Source of the DNA: Pteria penguin | Lineage: Eukaryota; Mollusca; Bivalvia; Pterioida; Pteriidae | NCBI GenBank assembly: GCA_035048485.1 | Contig: CM068592.1 | Location: 38,397,501-38,461,500, forward strand | DNA: 64,000 nt | Direction of reading: 5' to 3' | Shown here: in pieces, positions 24,225 through 36,700 of the stretch | How positions within the stretch are numbered: the first letter of the stretch is position 1 | Layout of the letters: the number at the start of each line of letters is the position of its first letter | Notes under the pieces: model-generated | What the model was told of the DNA's origin: nothing | What the model saw: the letters and a program-made list of their open reading frames with translations, nothing else | The model's database searches: none | Made by a program: the position numbers and the translations under genes

Positions 24225-25790
24225 ATCCCCAGCACCCCTCTGTGATATATGTTTAATCCACAACACCTCTCTGTGATATATGTTTAATCCCCAGCATCTC
24301 TCTGTGATAAATGTTTAATCCTCAGCATCTCTCCTTGATATATGTTTAATCCCCAGCACCTCTCTGTGATATATGTTTAATCCTCAGCATCTCTCTGCGA
24401 TATATGTTAATCCGCAGCACCTCTCTGTGATATATATTTAATCCCTAACACCTCTCTGCGATATATATTTAATGCCCATTATCTCTCTGTGATAAATGTT
24501 TAATCCCCAACATCTCTCTGTGATATATGTTTAATCCCCAGCACCTCTCTGTGATATATGTCCAATCCCCAGCACCTCTCTGTGATACATGTTTAATCTC
24601 TAGCACCTCTCTATATGTTTAATCCCCAGCACCTCTCTGTGATATATGTCCAATCCCCAGCATTTCTCTGTGATATATGTTTAATCCCCAGCATCTCTCT
24701 GTGATAAATGTTTAATCCTCAGCATCTCTCCTTGATATATGTTTAATCCCCAGCACCTCTCTGTGATATATGTTTAATCCTCAGCATCTCTCTGCGATAT
24801 ATGTTAATCCGCAGCACCTCTCTGTGATATATATTTAATCCCTAACACCTCTCTGCGATATATATTTAATGCCCATTATCTCTCTGTGATAAATGTTTAA
24901 TCCCCAACATCTCTCTGTGATATATGTTTAATCCCCAGCACCTCTCTGTGATATATGTCCAATCCCCAGCACCTCTCTGTGATACATGTTTAATCTCTAG
25001 CACCTCTCTATATGTTTAATCCCCAGCACCTCTCTGTGATATATGTCCAATCCCCAGCATTTCTCTGTGATATATGTTTAATCCTCAGCATCTCTCTGTG
25101 ATATATGTTTAATCCTCAGCACCTCTCTGTGATATATGTTTAATCCTCAGCACCTCTCTGTGATACATGTTTAATCTCTAGCACCTCTCTATATGTTTAA
25201 TCCCCAGCACCTCTCTGTGATATATGTTTAATCCCCAGCATCTCTCTGTGATATATGTTTAATCCTCAGCATCTCTGTGTGATATATGTTTAATCCTCAG
25301 CATCTCCCTGTGATATATGTTTAATCCTCAGCACCTCTCTGTGATATATGTTTAATCCTCAGCATCTCTCTGTGATATATGTTTAATCCTCAGCATCTCT
25401 CTGTGATATATGTTTAATCCTCAGCATCTCCCTGTGATATCTATTTAATCCCCAGCATCTCTCTGTGATATATGTTTAATCCTCAGCATCTCTCTGTGAT
25501 ATATGTTTAATCCTCAGCATCTCCCTGTGATATCTATTTAATCCCCAGCATCTCGCTGTGATATATGTTTAATCCTCAGCATCTCTCTGTGATATATGTT
25601 TAATCCTCAGCATCTCCCTGTGATATATGTATAATCCCCGGCATCTCCCTGTGATATCTATTTAATCCCCAGCATCTCTCTGTGATATATGTTTAATCCT
25701 CAGCATCTCCCTGCGATATATGTATAATCCCCAGCATCTCTGTGTGATATCTATTTAATCCCCAGCATCTCTCTGGATTCTCTGTTAAAT
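24225..25790. repeat. Tandem array, 31-bp unit, ~50 copies
   Basis: Units contain GTTTAATCCYCAGCAYCTCT and CTGTGATATAT. Variant units (CTCCTTGATATATG, ATGTTAATCCGCAGC, a shortened CTCTCTATATG) recur in the same order at an offset of 397 bp, which shows a block duplication of about 12-13 units. The array decays from about 25790 into CATCTCTCTGGTTCT-like words up to 26100. Confidence 0.96.
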
Positions 25791-25947
25791 TCCCCGCATC
25801 TGTGTTACATATCTGCATCTCTCTTGGTTTTATGTTATAAATGCCTCTCTTGATTCTATGTTAAATCAACGCATCTCACTCGGTACTATTTTAAACCCGC
25901 CGGATCTCTCTGAGTACAACGTGAAATCTCCGGCATCTCCCTGAGTT

Positions 25948-26037
25948 CTGGGTTGGTTACCTCCTGCTTCCATGTCGCAATATAACTTAAAAAAATTGTT
26001 GAAAGCGACGTAAAACACCAACCAACCAACCAACCAC
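25948..26037 (+). mobile_element. SINE type 1, 3' part only
   Basis: GGGTTGGTTACCTCCTGCTTC, CATGTCGCAATATAACT and GACGTAAAACACCAACCAAC match the body and tail of the copy at 15411-15588. The head is absent. It is inserted in the decaying end of the 31-bp array. Confidence 0.8.
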
Positions 26038-26115
26038 CCTGAGTTCTGTGTTAAATCTCCCCATCTCTCTGGTTTCTATATCAAATTTCCAACATCCCCT
26101 GGGTTCTTAGTTAAA

Positions 26116-26116
<1 letters not shown>

Positions 26117-26147
<31 letters not shown>

Positions 26148-26149
26148 GA
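26117..26149. repeat. (ATC)n microsatellite
   Basis: About ten perfect trinucleotide units. Confidence 0.93.
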
Positions 26150-26860
26150 CAATCTGTAGAAAAACAATAGGTATTTTTCAATGATTCTTTGACGTGAATA
26201 TGAATGTTATATCCTCATTCATCGAGAGATTCTATTCTAAGATTCATTTGCATATTTATATATTCTATAGGCTATTATGATATTAATTATCATTCTCTGT
26301 GTTTTCACTTTCTTGTCAATTTCATGACAAAACCCTAACATGATATGTGATGCCCTTGTGATTGAGGTGCAGTGCAGAATGACATTTTATAGTAATTTAC
26401 AAAGTTTGTTGCAAAATTTGTAAATTTTATTTTTTACTGTTTGGATATGAATATTTTATATATTGCTTTGTGCATTTGTATGAAAAAAAAGTTTTTCCAA
26501 GGTTTTTCTGACGATTTTGTGCAGTAGATCTACATTAGGTCATATATTTGAGACTTTTCTTACTATATCATTTTTTGAAATGGTATAAGTTTTTGTTGAA
26601 TTTGTTTATATCATGATAAGTGACTTGACCTGGATTTTGTATATATACTTATTGGAATAAAATCGTTGTAATGAGCGATCTGCACCAATATTATCTAAAT
26701 TGTCATTTTTCTTATCTTCAATATAAGAAGCTAGCATTTGCCTATAAAATAATGGTAATTTGGAAATGTTCCTAAGATTATCTATGTTTATCAGAATATT
26801 TAAGTACATAACATATGTCTATCTTCATATATACAAACTGGATGAACAATTTCAAAGAGA
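26150..26860. other. No feature seen
   Basis: AT-rich sequence without a credible open frame, splice-site pair or array. Confidence 0.4.
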
Positions 26861-26864
26861 AAAC

Positions 26865-27185
26865 TGAAGAAGCTTTATGACAAAAATCAACAAGGACATG
26901 CACACAACAAGACAATAATAGAATATACACTGAAAAACGACATTACAAAAACATTCGATTGTGCTGCGGTTACGATACAGATTTAGGACGGTCAATTGAA
27001 GTAACAAACGTCAATCAATTGGTGTTGTTAACCGGTTTACGGGCGCCCACCTTCCTATTCACCGGAAAAGCAGCACAATCAAAGGACACATTTAAAAACT
27101 TACAAATAATCCTCAATATAGAGAACAAGGATCAACAGGTTTCTCAAGAAGAGATGTCATAAAAATTCTATTACACATGAAAAGT
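26865..27185 (+). repeat. Dispersed repeat with CATTCGATTGTGCTGCGGTT (copy 1)
   Basis: Shares CATTCGATTGTGCTGCGGTT, CGGTCAATTGAAGTAACAAA and AATCAAAGGACA with 38175-38415 (plus) and, on the minus strand, with 54640-54935, 44130-44300 and 40445-40535. Copies differ by many substitutions, so the family is old. The frame CGYDTDLG...VTNV...LLTGLR is open here and in the 54.8-kb copy, which may be a trace of a coding ancestor or mere similarity. Confidence 0.7.
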
Positions 27186-27284
27186 TTATAGAATAATATG
27201 TTGCTTTCAAAAATATGTAAGGGACATCAACATAAGTAAACCGTGCTCTGCCCGTCTGTAATTTTAGCTCAGATTCTTGATCAA

Positions 27285-27575
27285 TAAGAGTCCCGACTAA
27301 CAGTCAGAAGGGACGAGGATCAGGACCTTGTCTCCTCTGAAAAGGTTTGGAGAAGGCCCGTCATAGAGTCCCTAGCGCCCTGTTAGTCAGCGTGCAACGC
27401 TCAAGCTAAAGTCTGCCTTGGGTTGTAGAGGGACCCAATACAAGACCTATGTCTCAGCGATGATCTCGGGTTCATACTGTCGATGTCAAAGGCGTTTAAT
27501 AATTTTAGAAACCCGCCGATATGAAATTATCGGAACCTTTGACCCATCTTAGTTTGTACACTAGATCACCGTAGA
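27285..27575 (+). repeat. Dispersed ~290-bp repeat (partner at 60525-60805)
   Basis: AGTCCCGACTAACAGTCAG, TCTCCTCTGAAAAGGTT, CGTCATAGAGTCCCTAGCGC and CACTAGATCACCG recur in order at 60525-60805 with about three quarters of bases shared over long stretches. Noncoding; class unknown. Confidence 0.75.
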
Positions 27576-27785
27576 AATTATAACACTTATAACAAGTATA
27601 ACACTTATAACAAGTATAATACTTTTTTTATTTGATATACGTGAAATCCAGGATGCTCTTATCTCTTTCAAGCGTTGAACCTAAAATCTTTAATCAACAT
27701 ACCTCCATCGAATGTATGGGCAATTTATGTGGGGGTTTTTCATTACTATTATTAATATCATCATCATCATTTTTGTTACTATAAT

Positions 27786-27839
27786 AATTATTATTATCGT
27801 TATTATTATTATTATTATTATTATTTTTTTTTTTATTAA

Positions 27840-27930
<91 letters not shown>

Positions 27931-27932
27931 AT
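27786..27932. repeat. (ATT)n microsatellite
   Basis: Long ATT trinucleotide run interrupted by a short T tract. The poly-isoleucine open frame is an artefact. Confidence 0.95.
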
Positions 27933-28309
27933 TTGGTCAGGTAAAGATAATATATACCTAAATTTTCAATATGGTTAGACAAGATCTCTTGTCACTTTTC
28001 TATATGCCTTTGTTACCCATTCAAGAGTTTTCAAAAGAACATTTCTGACGGGTGTAAAATACTAGTTGGAAACGCTCACTTCCTCCTGACAGCTGCTTGT
28101 GTCTTGTTTGTGATTCACAGTTTTTTTTATGAAACTATCACCACCGTTTTGCAGTATTTTATTTGGGGGTTTAGTATCGGACATCCAGTAGTATTCTTTG
28201 TTAATAATGAAATCATTTTTATGTTTATAGTGCCGCTACTATATTCACAAATATTCACAAATTAAATGCTCCTTTAACAGTCATGCATTCTTGTATTTGG
28301 CCTTTGAAA

Positions 28310-29205
28310 TATATATAAAGATTTTGGTACCGACAGACAGGTCTTGCTACAAAGAATACACATGTGAACTATAAGGCCACATCGCATTTGGTCCAAAAGT
28401 TATGGCTGAGGTTTTTCAAAAGTAGGTCAAACATCCAGGTCAAGGGGTAAACATTTTTGAAACCGACAAAAATGTCTTCCTACAAGAATTACACATATGT
28501 GTTATAAAGACCCCACCTCTTTTGGTTCAAAAGTTATGGCCAAGGTTAAAGTTTTCAAATAAGCTTAAATGTCAAGATCAGAGGATGAGAAATTTAGATA
28601 CCGACAGAAAGGCCTTCGTACAAGGAATACAAATGAGTACTATGAAGACCCCATCTCTTTTGGTTAAAAAGTATGGCCAAGATTACATTTTTTAAAAAGT
28701 ATATCAAACGTCAAGATCAAGGTCACAGGGTAAAAATTTAGTTACCGAGAGAAAGGTCTTTTTAAAAAGAATACACATGTGTATTATGTAGACCCCACCT
28801 CTTGTGGTTCAAAAGTTATGGCCAAGGTAATAGTTTTTCAAAAGTAGGTCATACGTAAAGGTCAATGTTACAGGGTAAAAATATAGATACCGACAAAACG
28901 GTCTTCCTAAAAGGAATACACATGTGTATTATGAAGACCCCATCTCTTTTGGTTCAAAAGTTATGGCAAAAATTAAAGTTTATCAAATATAGTTCAAACG
29001 CCAAGGTCAAGGTTCCAATGTCAAAACTTTTTGTACCGACAAAAAGGCCTTGCCACAAGGAATACACATAGGTTGTATGTAGGCCCCATCTCTTTTGGTT
29101 CAAAAGTTAACGGTTAAAGTTTTCTGGACAGACGGACGGACAGGTAGACAGACAGACGGACAAGGTGATTCCAATATTCCCCCATACCTCGTTTGCTCGG
29201 GGTAT
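28310..29205. repeat. AAGGTCA repeat, ~5-6 units of ~145 bp
   Basis: Each unit has ACCGACAGAAAGG, AAGGAATACACATGTGTA, CCCCATCTCTTTTGGTTC, AAAAGTTATGGCCAAGG and CGTCAAGGTCAAGGTCACAG, in that order, with divergence between units. It ends with GACAGACGGACGGACAGG words and CGGGGTATAA. A related end fragment is at 48965-49075. The TCAAGGTCA words match the monomeric nuclear-receptor (SF-1/ERR type) half-site; any function is speculative. Confidence 0.85.
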
Positions 29206-30345
29206 AAATTCATTAAAGTATATATATAGCGGTCAGCATCAATATAAATTGGCTTTCACTTTTTATTTATCATCCTTTCATACATGATAAAATTGTGTGT
29301 AGTACGGCTTTATCTTCCTTTAATTAAGGTGTATTAAACTGTCTGTCATTTGATTGTTTCTTCACCAATTTCTTTGGGATTTCACTATATTTATTACATT
29401 TTCTTGGCGAAAGCTTGGGCAAATTGGTTATTATTCGACCAAATTTCAGTCAGCATCTTTTTGGGGGGCTTTTAACAATGGACTTCTTGTTTGTTCCAGA
29501 CTTCAGCTTGGTAAAATTCTCCTGAGATGTCATTAGCGTTGTTCAAAGCGAGACCGTTAGATAATTATTATCCAGATAATCCCGCCTGTATTGCCGAGGC
29601 GTTATAAGCCATTAACTGGGTTTATGAAGTACTCCCTAATGTACCTTATATAGACATGAAGTCAGGAACAACTGTTTTAGAAAATGATTATCATCTGAAA
29701 CCCCACATATCGTAGAAGAATTGGTGAAGAGCGTCAGCATAGACCAATTGCGCTATACTCTGTGGACTTTATGCCCGCATAAAGCTGTTGCTATAGTACG
29801 CAATATCGTATTCTTGGACGTAGAGTGACGTCTCCTATATCACTGCAGCACGCCGAGTGATGCCATAAAATGATGTAAATTCAAAGACTTTGGAGCACAT
29901 TGAAGTAAGCTCCTGTACACACTCTGTCACATGTAACCGACAGATTTTTCGGTATTAACAGTGCTAGAATAAAGGTTACCATACTCCAACTTATGGTGTG
30001 AGTTGTTAAAAGTGATATTAGAAGACTGCTATAAATACAGATGTGATATGTAAACGTGTCTGACACAATGTGTGGTTTGATAATTTTGAGAAAACTCATG
30101 TAAATTAGTCAAAGTGCTTGCGGTACCCTGACGTTAGAAGATTAGTGATATCCTCATACATGGAGTGTTCGTAAGTTCATGATTAAATAATCTTGACAAA
30201 TTTCATGAATTCATTTTGAGGTTATGAATATTTTATATGATTCATTACAATTACTTCTAAAGATTTGTTTAAATGACATTGTGATGAGATGTTGATTAGT
30301 AGCCTACTCATTTGGAGTTGTGATGGAATCCTGGTGACTTGAGAC
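29206..30345. other. Upstream region of the DOMON gene
   Basis: Unique sequence with no array. It should hold the promoter and 5' UTR of the gene starting at 30346. A 4-codon upstream frame (ATG 30323, stop 30335-30337) ends 8 bases before the main ATG and could lower translation. I do not see a clear TATA box or initiator at a fixed distance, so no transcription start is called. Confidence 0.4.
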
Positions 30346-30586
30346 ATGCAGATTAGACTGTACAGCATCGACTTGCTGGTCTTTATAATTGCAATACATT
30401 TGTTGAAAGGTCGAGTGTTTTCTATGCCGCATCCATGTAGCTGCCCGAGGCAGGTACGAAATTCAACTCACCGTAATGAAGTGGTATCACAAAGGAGCTC
30501 AATGGATATCAATAACAATGTCTGTCACAGAGTGGACTCAAATCCTGTCGTTTATACTTATACAAAGAGGAATGCACATTTAAGAC
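30346..30586 (+). CDS. DOMON gene exon 1 (signal peptide)
   Basis: Starts at ATG 30346 and encodes 80 codons plus one base. The hydrophobic core LLVFIIAIHLL is followed by a likely cleavage near GRVFS (residue 26), then a Cys-containing linker with PCSCPRQ and the sequon NST. The donor AGAC|GTGAGT is strong. An alternative donor CAG|GTACGA after codon 36 also exists. The start was chosen because it gives a textbook signal peptide; the only nearby upstream ATG opens a 4-codon frame. Linkage to exon 2 across 17 kb rests on phase alone. Confidence 0.6.
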
Positions 30587-30722
30587 GTGAGTGTTCGATT
30601 TTTGTAATTTATAATAAAAATTCATATAATTCAATTTATGAAATGTGCTTAACACTGCATTATCAATTATTCTAATCATTATTATTTTCTTTTTTTTTTG
30701 GTTATCATTATTATAATAATTG

Positions 30723-30779
<57 letters not shown>

Positions 30780-33700
30780 TATCATCATCACTATTATTAT
30801 CATTATTACTATCATCATCATCATCATCATCATCATCTTCATCATCATTTTTAAACCTGTATGTTGAACATATTATTAATGCATAAGCAAAATCAAATGA
30901 AACAATAAATTTTGATATGAATGAGAGAATGCAACCAGTATTCTTTCTCTTTATAATTGAACTTTTATATTAAAAGTATATATGTAAAGAGTCTCCCAAA
31001 ATTTATATTCATTACCTTAAACAACGACAATATTATCAAAGTAATGTATCTACGTCACCAGTGTGGTGCATGCATGCATGCATATGTCCCCTTAAGTTGT
31101 CACTTACATATAAGTAATAAACTTATGCCTTGATCACCGTCGGACGATTTAAGAGAGTGTTTCATTCATGTCTGGGGTATCATGGAGATATGGAAATATG
31201 CGATCTGGGTAATGTCCGATATCTTTCATCCGAAGGACATACAGGAAATAAATTCTATCCGACAGATGGATTCTAACCAAGTTGTCAGGTAAAAAGTCCA
31301 GTGGAAAAACACTGAAATGTATTTAAATACTCCAACATAAATTGTAAAACATTAAGTTAAACGAGAATGCATTTCAGTGTGTTCAACAGGAAAAATAATG
31401 AAAAAATGGATATTATTATTTTAATTGTACCATAGCTAATACTGATATCAGATTTATCGTACAAATCTTTAACCTACGTTTTCTTTAATTTCCTGGAAGT
31501 GATGTTAAAATAAAGAAATCCTGTAAAATATATGACACTCCAAGTTGGCATCTGTCAATATTCCTGATATTGAAATCCTGTGAATTAAGTTCTACAAAAC
31601 CACTGTTATTTTCTCTTGTTCATCAAACACTTTTAATTATCTGCAGGAAATCCATTACTTTTGGAGCATTGATGAACGCATGCTATTAGAAATCCTATTG
31701 AAAAAGTTAATGCGCCTGTCAAGTTCTTTTCTGATTACTTGAAAGCGTAAAGCGCGAAGAACTACTTTCACAAGTTCATGATTTCGTTAACAAACAAGCC
31801 ATTAAAGAAAAAAAACTTTTCATATACCTGTATCCTGTTCTTTAGTGTCTTTTAAAAGTAAGATATGTCCGACATTGAACATTGTCTTCATGATTAAAAT
31901 CACATATTCTGTTATAACAGCGATAAATGAAAACAAATTCGTATATTTCCTCTGATGTACAGACCATAAAATACTCTGGTACCGTTAATTATAAAGTATA
32001 CGAACAGCGTGCACTTTATTCTACAAAAAATAAAATCTTTTATTGATGTTATTACAGGAGTGTTCGATTGTGATAAATATGGTTTGATATATATATATAT
32101 ATATGCGAATCGATGCTTTACACGTAAGGATGTAAACTCTCGGAATATCACAACCGGGAATAGTATTTATTTCCAGTTGTTTGTCCATAATTCATTCACA
32201 TTTTATTGATAATCCATTCATGTCACGAAAAACGTCATGAAATCAAATATAATTATGTCTTTGAAATTTGGGGCAAATGTTGAAAATTTTTATATTTTCG
32301 TGGAAAACTTTCAGAATTATAACGCGAATATGCGTTTATGAGTTCGTTGCTTGATAATTTCCAATTAAGTTGCTACAGAAGCTTCATATTTGGCATCACA
32401 CCGCGGCATCTTTTGACAGAGAGCTGAGGCACATTACTCATTTTATTCTTTTTGATATTTTTCAATTATTGACTTTGATTTTCACCTTCAACTAGATGTC
32501 AATCAGTGAAAGTTAACGTAAAGGTGTAAAAGGTATCAAAATATGGTAATTTTTTGGAGATCTTGCCCCATTTCAAAAATTAACAAAATGTGCTCAGTTC
32601 ATATGATAGCGAGATAATTGATGTAGATCTGAAGGAATCCCAGTCAACAGAGGAGACAAGGGAGAAGACTCTGTATCCTCTGAAATTATTAAAAATGCCG
32701 TTCTCACTAATCAGGGAGCAATATTACTGAATTTTATTGAAAGGTCACCGAATGTGATTAAAAGCTCTAAAATTCTATTGTAAAAATTTTCTAAAATGTT
32801 TAAATGTTTTGTAGATTTTGATATTGAAGTCCAAAACATCTTTATATGCTTTAAGTAATCGAATTAACTTATTTATTTCTAATTTGTTTATTTAATTTAT
32901 ACTATTTGTGGGGAACTAAGGACGAATAAAGGTAATTTAGAAATGGAAATTGAAAGTCGTCAAATTATATCAAGAATGCTAATATGTTAATGTACTTTTG
33001 TGTTGAACAGTATGTCTGATATCCAAAGTCTTGTTAAAGCACTGCAAGTTTGGTGGTAGTTCATTAAAGACAATTACAAAACAATCTGCTATACAGATGT
33101 AATTGTGGGAATCAAACTTTGATTTGACTAAACTTTTAGACAGTAAATTTTATCTTTCTATATATCATCTTTTTAATGACCTCATAGGTCACAGCATAAA
33201 CATAACTTTAGATCACATAGAGGCCAATGTAAAATTTGTCGATTCTAGGAACACATCCGTATCTTCACTTCGTAAAACCTAAAAATCAAAACGTTTGTAA
33301 ACCATCCCCTCATTTATAAATGATATAAACAGAAAAATGTATTAACTTGAATTTGAGAAAAATGTTGTTGGAATGGAGTCATCTATTTCACACTCTAAAT
33401 TTCAAAGTTTTTGCTATTAAAAAATTCATAGTCAGTTTATGACATTACAATTTATGATTATACGTCAGCACAAAGATAATTGTAAAGAATGACATGAAAT
33501 TTTATGTAATTTTATCAATTTAGGGCACATGATACATTGAAGAAACAGCTCCGTTCTGCCTACACAAACTTAAATCATATTAAATCACCTGACATTTACC
33601 ATTCTTTGACGTATAATTCGTATTTGACGTGTAATTTATGTTATCAGAACATCTCATATACAGATTAACTTGTCAAAATTATCAAAATTGTATCCATATT

Positions 33701-36700
33701 GAAATGTGAGAGCTCATTAACTTTAAGTGAAAGAGAACAATTCCGATCACTAATACTTTGCTGCTTCGTGAATAGTAAAGTTAAGCTAACCCTGTTTTAA
33801 TCACAAATTAATATCATATTTGCTATAAACAGTGTGTCATGTAGGGCCTTACTTACATTGTGCCTCATGAGGCCTAATTCACGTTGTGCTCTGTAAGTTG
33901 TGCTTTGGCGTTGTGGTTAAGCGCTTGATTGTTACTACAAGCGATGCAGACTCCATTCTGGGAATACGGAATGTACATTTTACAACTATGTTTGAGGCAA
34001 CCTCCTGATTTCATGTCGTGATATAATTAGAAAACGAGTTGTTAGTGATACAAGAAGAAAACTGCACTTCAGTGATCACAGCAGTCCTCTGTCATAGAGA
34101 CCTCTTTCTATACAAAGGAAAGAAAAGATGCTGAGGAAGTTGCAAAAACGCCACATCAAATGTAAATGCGAAAAATATTGGTGACAAAAGCATGACCTAA
34201 ATACTATCACATATAAGTATTTCATTTAAGTAGTACTAAAATATCGACAGAAATATACCTAACATGATGTGTGTTACCATACTTGCTGATTGTCCGTCGA
34301 AACAAATTCCCGTAATTAGGGGTTACCATACGAGTGTTTTACATAAACTGACAGGGTATCGGCGAACACCCTGTCAGATATTGAGTTTCACTTCGAGGCG
34401 TCAGCCGAGCTGTGAAATAAAATTTTTGACAGGGTATTCGACGATACCGTCAGTTTTTGTAAAGCACAAGCATGGTGACCCCATTCAAATGCATTTGACA
34501 AAAAATTATTAGAGCTAGAGGCACAGAGTTATGGTTTTCTAAGCCAGGTTCCTAATCAGTCATAGCAAAATCTGTAGGGTATCGTGACGTCACAAATCAG
34601 AAACTGCAGGGTATGGTGACGTCATATCAAAAACTACAGGGGTATCGTGAATACCCTTGCAGTTTTTAAATCGGACAGTCAATGAGATAGCGTGTTACAA
34701 ACAAAATGCATTAGAATATCTGATTGCATCCATCATACCTCTAAAGTTCTGAACAGACTTGAAAAAAAATATTCGTTATAATTATTAAACACTAATTTTT
34801 ATGCTCGAAATATACATTTAAATCACAAACACAAGAACACTCAGTGTAATGCTAGTTCACTCATTCTTCGTTGTGAGCTGTTAGACGTAAAAAAAGAATA
34901 CATTACAGGGAACAAACAAGTCATATGAAGTACGATCGATATAAGATTGTCCACAAAGGTTGTAATTAAATTGCTTCTCTGGAAATGTGTCACCAGGAAA
35001 GTACTATCAGTCAGATTGGTAGGCTACGAGGCCTTAGCCGGAGGTGACATTTAACATGTTCCATCTTTTGTTTCCTTTCCTATACAACGTATAGCAATTT
35101 CAATGTCTGTTTTTAAATGTCGAATCCAGCAGTAAGCGCTAGATAACACTATCTCCAAAGTAAGACTGAGAGTACTGAAGATCCAAATAAACAATGTATC
35201 ATGCTTGTGACGGAGAGGTCTCAATGTATCATGCTTGTGACGGAGAGGTCTCAATGTATCATGCTTGTGACGGAGAGGTCTCAATGTATCAAGCTTGTGA
35301 CGGAGAGGTCTCAATGTATCATGCTTGTGACGGAGAGGTCCCAATGGATCATGCTTGTGACGGAGAGGTCTCAATGTATCATGCTTGTGACGGAGAGGTC
35401 TCAATGTATCATGCTTGTGACGGAGAGGACTCAAGTTCCATTTTCATTGGTCGACTGCCCTGTTATATTTTTGATATGTTTTTGTAACTGGGACATCAAT
35501 CCCAAACTCTGCTTTATTACGTGAAAACGATCATTTAACAGCATTTAACAGTGCTGGTACTACTATTACTAATGCTATGTGAAATCTCTCCTGTTCGGTG
35601 GAAAAGTGATATGACTCATTTGTCAGGATTACAACATCCTTCATACTCTCCAACAATTTCTTGTGTGCGATTCTCTCTGTGAGTGTTTTTGTTTACACAT
35701 GTATTCATCTATCTTTGCAATTGTGGTGTTTGGGAGGGATGTTTGTTGGGTGCAGGTTGGGGTTGTTTTCAGTTTTAGTAATCTTTTTTAACTTTGTTGG
35801 AGGGAGGGGAGAGATTGAGGGCGGTAATTGTCATTGATCATTAGGTATTGTAAAAGAATGAAATACGAGATTTGCAGTGCGTCACACACTTAACTAAGAA
35901 GATTTTCCCGTGTAAAGCACTGTGTATGTGGTTTCAGATATGCAATTCGGGCTATGTGCGTTTCAAAATGTCATAATGAAAAGGGAAACAAAGAGGTCTG
36001 AAAGAGACGAGATATCCTATAGATGAAAGGTAGATGAAATGTCCAAGCAAATAAAAAAATCGATCAAGCATTTTTTCATGCAAAGTAATTGAACGTCTTG
36101 TTATCTACAACGGAATGTGGTTGATAGCCATTGTCGTACAATTCCCACAGCAGAATCAAAATATGCAAATTGTCACTTCCTGTAAGAACTTCCCCTTTTA
36201 TTACATTACTTTCTCGGTCGATAGAAATGTAATTATACATTGTTGTTTCCTGAACATACGGTAAATAAATCCATTTATATAACTGAAAGGCGACTAACGT
36301 TCAATACTGTTTGACGTCAATATCGTAATCCCAGCATTATACAAAACAATTAAGTTAACATTATACATTATATAACATTTTCCTATGTTGACGTATACCA
36401 CTATTCTTAGATTTAGTACTTCATATATTACTTAAATCTACCAAACAATCAAATGTTATTGCATAACGTTCGTCTTTAAAGAAGTTGTTTTTCGTTAAAT
36501 GATATTTCAAAGTGAAAGTTTTTAACTTCTTTACTTTAAATTACNNNNNNNNNNNNNNNNNNNNNNNNNNNNNNNNNNNNNNNNNNNNNNNNNNNNNNNN
36601 NNNNNNNNNNNNNNNNNNNNNNNNNNNNNNNNNNNNNNNNNNNNNNNNNNNNNNNNNNNNNNNNNNNNNNNNNNNNNNNNNNNNNNNNNNNNNNNNNNNN

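Noticed and set aside
31245..31288. Possible 44-bp exon of the DOMON gene (phase 0 to 2)
   Set aside because: It would fit only with the shorter exon 1 donor. The acceptor tract is poor, and exon 2 at 47844-48057 fits the stronger donor and looks more like protein.
35190..35431. Regular 30-bp repeats suggesting a CRISPR array
   Set aside because: The copies are directly adjacent without unique spacers, and the genome is eukaryotic. It is a simple tandem array.
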